DNA from: Phycisphaera sp.
Lineage (GTDB): Bacteria > Planctomycetota > Phycisphaerae > Phycisphaerales > UBA1924
Length of the DNA: 64,000 nt
Direction of reading: 5' to 3'
Assembly: GCA_025916675.1 (NCBI GenBank)
Contig: CP098402.1
Location: 2,723,205 to 2,787,204, forward strand
Shown here: positions 61,883-64,000 of the stretch, piece after piece
Numbering within the stretch: the stretch's first letter is position 1
Layout of the letters: each line of letters begins with the position of its first letter
The notes under the pieces: model-generated
Databases searched by the model: none
The model's input: the letters and a program-made list of their open reading frames with translations, nothing else
What the model was told of the DNA's origin: nothing
Program-made: the position numbers and the translations under genes

Positions 61883-63196
61883 TCAGCCCGCCGCATCCAC
61901 CCGGTCCGCCGGGTCGGGCTGCGCGCGCCGGCCGGTGATCAGCCGCGCCCCGCGGCTCCAGAAGATGTACAGCCACGACCATTCCAGGATCGCGAACAGC
62001 TTACTCCGGAAGCCGATCAGGAACGAAACGTGGACCACCGACCACAGCACCCACGCGGCAAAACCACCAAAGCGGTACGAGCCGATCTCCGCCACGGCCC
62101 GCGCCCGGCCGATGGTCGCCATCGAGCCCTTGTCCCGATAATGGAACGCGCCCAGCTCATCACGTGAATGGCCGGCGAGTTCCGCCGCGATCAGGCGCCC
62201 CACGAACCGACCGGCCTGCATCGCCGTCTGCGCCACCCCCGGCACTATCTCACCGGTCTTCGGGTCCGCGTACGCCATCAGGTCACCAACGACGTACACG
62301 TCTCGATACCCGGGCACCGACAAGTCTTGCTCAACTTCCACGCGCCCCATGTTGTCCTTGGGCACGTTAAGCGTCCCAACCACCGACTCGGCCTTCAGCC
62401 CCGCAGCCCACAGCACGCAACGGCTGCCGATACGCCGCGCGTCTTCGCCCGTTCCAATAGTCACGCCATCCTCATCGACCACCGACGCCATCCCGCCCAG
62501 AACCACCTCAACACCCAGCTTCTCCAGGTCCCGCTTCGCACGCTCGGACAATTCCTCGTGGAACGTCGGCAGCACGCGATCGGCCCCCTCGACCAGCACG
62601 ACCATGGCCGTCCGCGTGTCCACACGCCGGAAGTCCCGCGGGATCGATTGCGTGGCGATCTCGGCGATCGCGCCCGCGAGTTCCACACCCGTGGGTCCCG
62701 CCCCGATGACCACGAATGTCAATTCCGCCCGACGCGCGTCATCATCGGACTCGACCTCGGCCGCCTCGAAGGCCAACAGCACTCGGTGGCGGATCTCCAG
62801 CGCATCGTCCACCGACTTCAGCCCGGGCGCAACGCCCGACCACTCGTCGTGCCCGAAGTAGTTGTGCCTCATGCCGCACGCCAGCACCAGGGAATCGAAC
62901 GGCAGCTCGTGCCCGCCGATTCGGATCGACTTCGCGTTAGCGTCGACCGACTCGGCCTCCCCCATCACCACCGTGCAGTTGCCCTGCTTGCGCATGATCC
63001 GCCGGATCGGTGCCGCGATGTTCGCCGGTGAGAGCGCCGCCGTCGCCACCTGGTAGAGCAGGGGTTGGAACAAGTGGTGATTCCGCCGATCGACCAACAC
63101 CACGTCGGCCTCGGCCCGCCCGAGCGCTCGCGCGCACGCGAGCCCGGCGAACCCTCCGCCCACAATCACGACCACCGGCCTCTTGCTCGTGCTCAT
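61883..63196 (-). CDS. ndh: Type II NADH:quinone oxidoreductase (NDH-2)
   Basis: 437 residues. FAD motif VVIVGGGFAGLACARALG near the N-terminus, NHHLFQPLLYQVATAALSPANIA (characteristic of NDH-2), second dinucleotide motif FVVIGAGPTGVELAGAIAE for NADH, and YVVGDLMAY plus VAQTAMQAGRFVGRLI near the C-terminus. The last ~60 residues carry the membrane-associating helix (FAAWVLWSVVHVSFLIGFRSKLFAILEWSWLYIFW). It transfers electrons from NADH to quinone without proton pumping. Its ATG overlaps the queG stop. Confidence 0.92.
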   Translation of the reverse strand: MSTSKRPVVVIVGGGFAGLACARALGRAEADVVLVDRRNHHLFQPLLYQVATAALSPANIAAPIRRIMRKQGNCTVVMGEAESVDANAKSIRIGGHELPFDSLVLACGMRHNYFGHDEWSGVAPGLKSVDDALEIRHRVLLAFEAAEVESDDDARRAELTFVVIGAGPTGVELAGAIAEIATQSIPRDFRRVDTRTAMVVLVEGADRVLPTFHEELSERAKRDLEKLGVEVVLGGMASVVDEDGVTIGTGEDARRIGSRCVLWAAGLKAESVVGTLNVPKDNMGRVEVEQDLSVPGYRDVYVVGDLMAYADPKTGEIVPGVAQTAMQAGRFVGRLIAAELAGHSRDELGAFHYRDKGSMATIGRARAVAEIGSYRFGGFAAWVLWSVVHVSFLIGFRSKLFAILEWSWLYIFWSRGARLITGRRAQPDPADRVDAAG

Positions 63197-64000
63197 CCGT
63201 CCATCGTAGAACGATGCCGCGCCACGACCTCGCCTGCCAACCGCTGGAGTTCCCCTTCCTCACCATGATCGCCGGCCAAGGCTCTCAACGCCACCAGCAA
63301 CCGAACGGACTGCCCGTGCGTGCGCCCCAACCGCTCGATCGCGTTCCCCGCCGCGATCACCGCGTTGCGCTTCATCATGCCAAGCTTTGCACGCTTCATG
63401 GCACTCTTCGCGAACGCCGCCCGCCGGGCGTCCTCGTCCCACCGCATGACATCGACCAGATCGAACGACGCCCGTTCCCCCGCGTACTCGGTGTTCGCTT
63501 CGCCCACATCGCCCGACCTTGGCGAGTTGTGCGGGCACACCTCCTGGCACACGTCGCAACCGAAGATCCACTCACCCATCCCTCGCTCAAGCTCGGCTGG
63601 GATCGGTTCGCGCCGCTCGATCGTCAAGTAACTGATACACCGGCTCGCGTCCACGCTGTAGGGCGTGATCGCATCGGTCGGGCACGCGTCAATACACCGC
63701 GTGCAGGTGCCGCAATGATCGACCTCTTCGCCGCTGCACAGCTCGAGTTCCAGCGTCGTCAGCACGCCGCCCAGCAGCATCCAGCTCCCAATCTTCGGAT
63801 GAATCAGCAGCGTGTGCTTGCCGACCCAACCGAGCCCCGCAGCGAGCGCAAGTTCCCGCTCATGCACGGGCGCGGTGTCGACAAACGCCCGCGTGCGCGC
63901 TCCAGGCCACAGTTCACCAATCTCGTCGCACAGCGTGTGCAGCCGCTTCTTCATCACCTTGTGATAATCACCGCCGTATGCATACCGCGCGACCCGGCCG
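63193..64000 (-). CDS. queG: Epoxyqueuosine reductase (3' part; 5' end beyond the window)
   Basis: The frame is open to the window end: residues before the internal GTG at 63957 read ARYAYGGDYHKVMKKRL, a conserved QueG motif, so the start lies outside. The visible ~269 residues contain FVDTAPVHERELALAAGLGWVGKHTLLIHP, two [4Fe-4S] cluster motifs (HCGTCTRCIDACPTDAI; CDVCQEVCPHN) and a C-terminal HEAT-like helical tail. QueG reduces epoxyqueuosine to queuosine in tRNA using cobalamin and iron-sulfur clusters. It is co-translated with ndh. Confidence 0.93.
   Translation of the reverse strand, partial: GRVARYAYGGDYHKVMKKRLHTLCDEIGELWPGARTRAFVDTAPVHERELALAAGLGWVGKHTLLIHPKIGSWMLLGGVLTTLELELCSGEEVDHCGTCTRCIDACPTDAITPYSVDASRCISYLTIERREPIPAELERGMGEWIFGCDVCQEVCPHNSPRSGDVGEANTEYAGERASFDLVDVMRWDEDARRAAFAKSAMKRAKLGMMKRNAVIAAGNAIERLGRTHGQSVRLLVALRALAGDHGEEGELQRLAGEVVARHRSTMDG

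Overview
The window looks like chromosome from a GC-rich planctomycete, most likely of the Phycisphaerales. The clearest marks are a secreted FG-GAP protein ending in a GC-type dockerin tail (two EF-hand-like loops, then Ser-Ala-Gly-Cys) and a neighbouring exported protein with a PEP-CTERM-like end. This placement is an inference from protein style; there is no rRNA in the window.

Region by region. (1) 1-13.65 kb: a plus-strand heavy-metal efflux locus. It holds two HME-type RND systems in tandem: a Cys-rich adaptor + CzcA/CusA-like pump + short CDF transporter, then a TolC-like lipoprotein + adaptor + second pump + His/Asp-rich lipoprotein + full-length CDF transporter. (2) 13.7-24.2 kb: a mostly minus-strand phage-type module. 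It contains a terminase-small-subunit-like gene, a HARE-HTH protein with a histone-like tail, a ParB-domain DNA methyltransferase, a Prim-Pol/DUF3987 primase, a DEAD helicase, RusA, DUF669, a Sak4-like ATPase, a PD-(D/E)XK nuclease and a sigma factor. No capsid, portal, tail or large terminase gene is present. (3) 24.4-34.6 kb: defence cargo. An unrecognised two-gene unit faces a five-gene type I restriction-modification operon in which hsdM, hsdS and hsdR are interleaved with a nucleotidyl-cyclase-like gene and an Abi_C-type abortive-infection gene. (4) 34.6-37.4 kb: a four-gene large-serine-recombinase operon, followed by a tRNA with anticodon CAU. Regions 2-4 together have the layout of a mobile element: integration, cargo, regulation, replication, then packaging gene. 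They are either a truncated prophage or a phage-satellite-like island.

(5) 37.8-51.4 kb: core-type genes. These are tatA, a NYN/PIN protein, kynurenine 3-monooxygenase, the RNase P RNA gene rnpB, a GFO/IDH/MocA-like protein, a UvrD/PcrA helicase, the dockerin and PEP-CTERM-type secreted proteins, a Tat-exported ankyrin protein and a CadC-like regulator. (6) 51.4-54.8 kb: a small accessory patch with 21-bp-period repeats, a stand-alone SIR2-like protein and an ImmA/IrrE + DUF4411 pair. (7) 54.8-64 kb: hypothetical genes, a LolC/E-like permease, a pair of M14 carboxypeptidase-family proteins (one apparently lacking a zinc ligand), a type II NADH dehydrogenase and the 3' part of queG.

Two intergenic stretches, near 41.3-41.55 kb and 51.47-51.91 kb, carry degenerate tandem repeats with a strict 21-bp period. 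Two small genes below usual annotation cut-offs (44 and 48 codons) are proposed. Ends of RNAs and several start codons are estimates made by eye.
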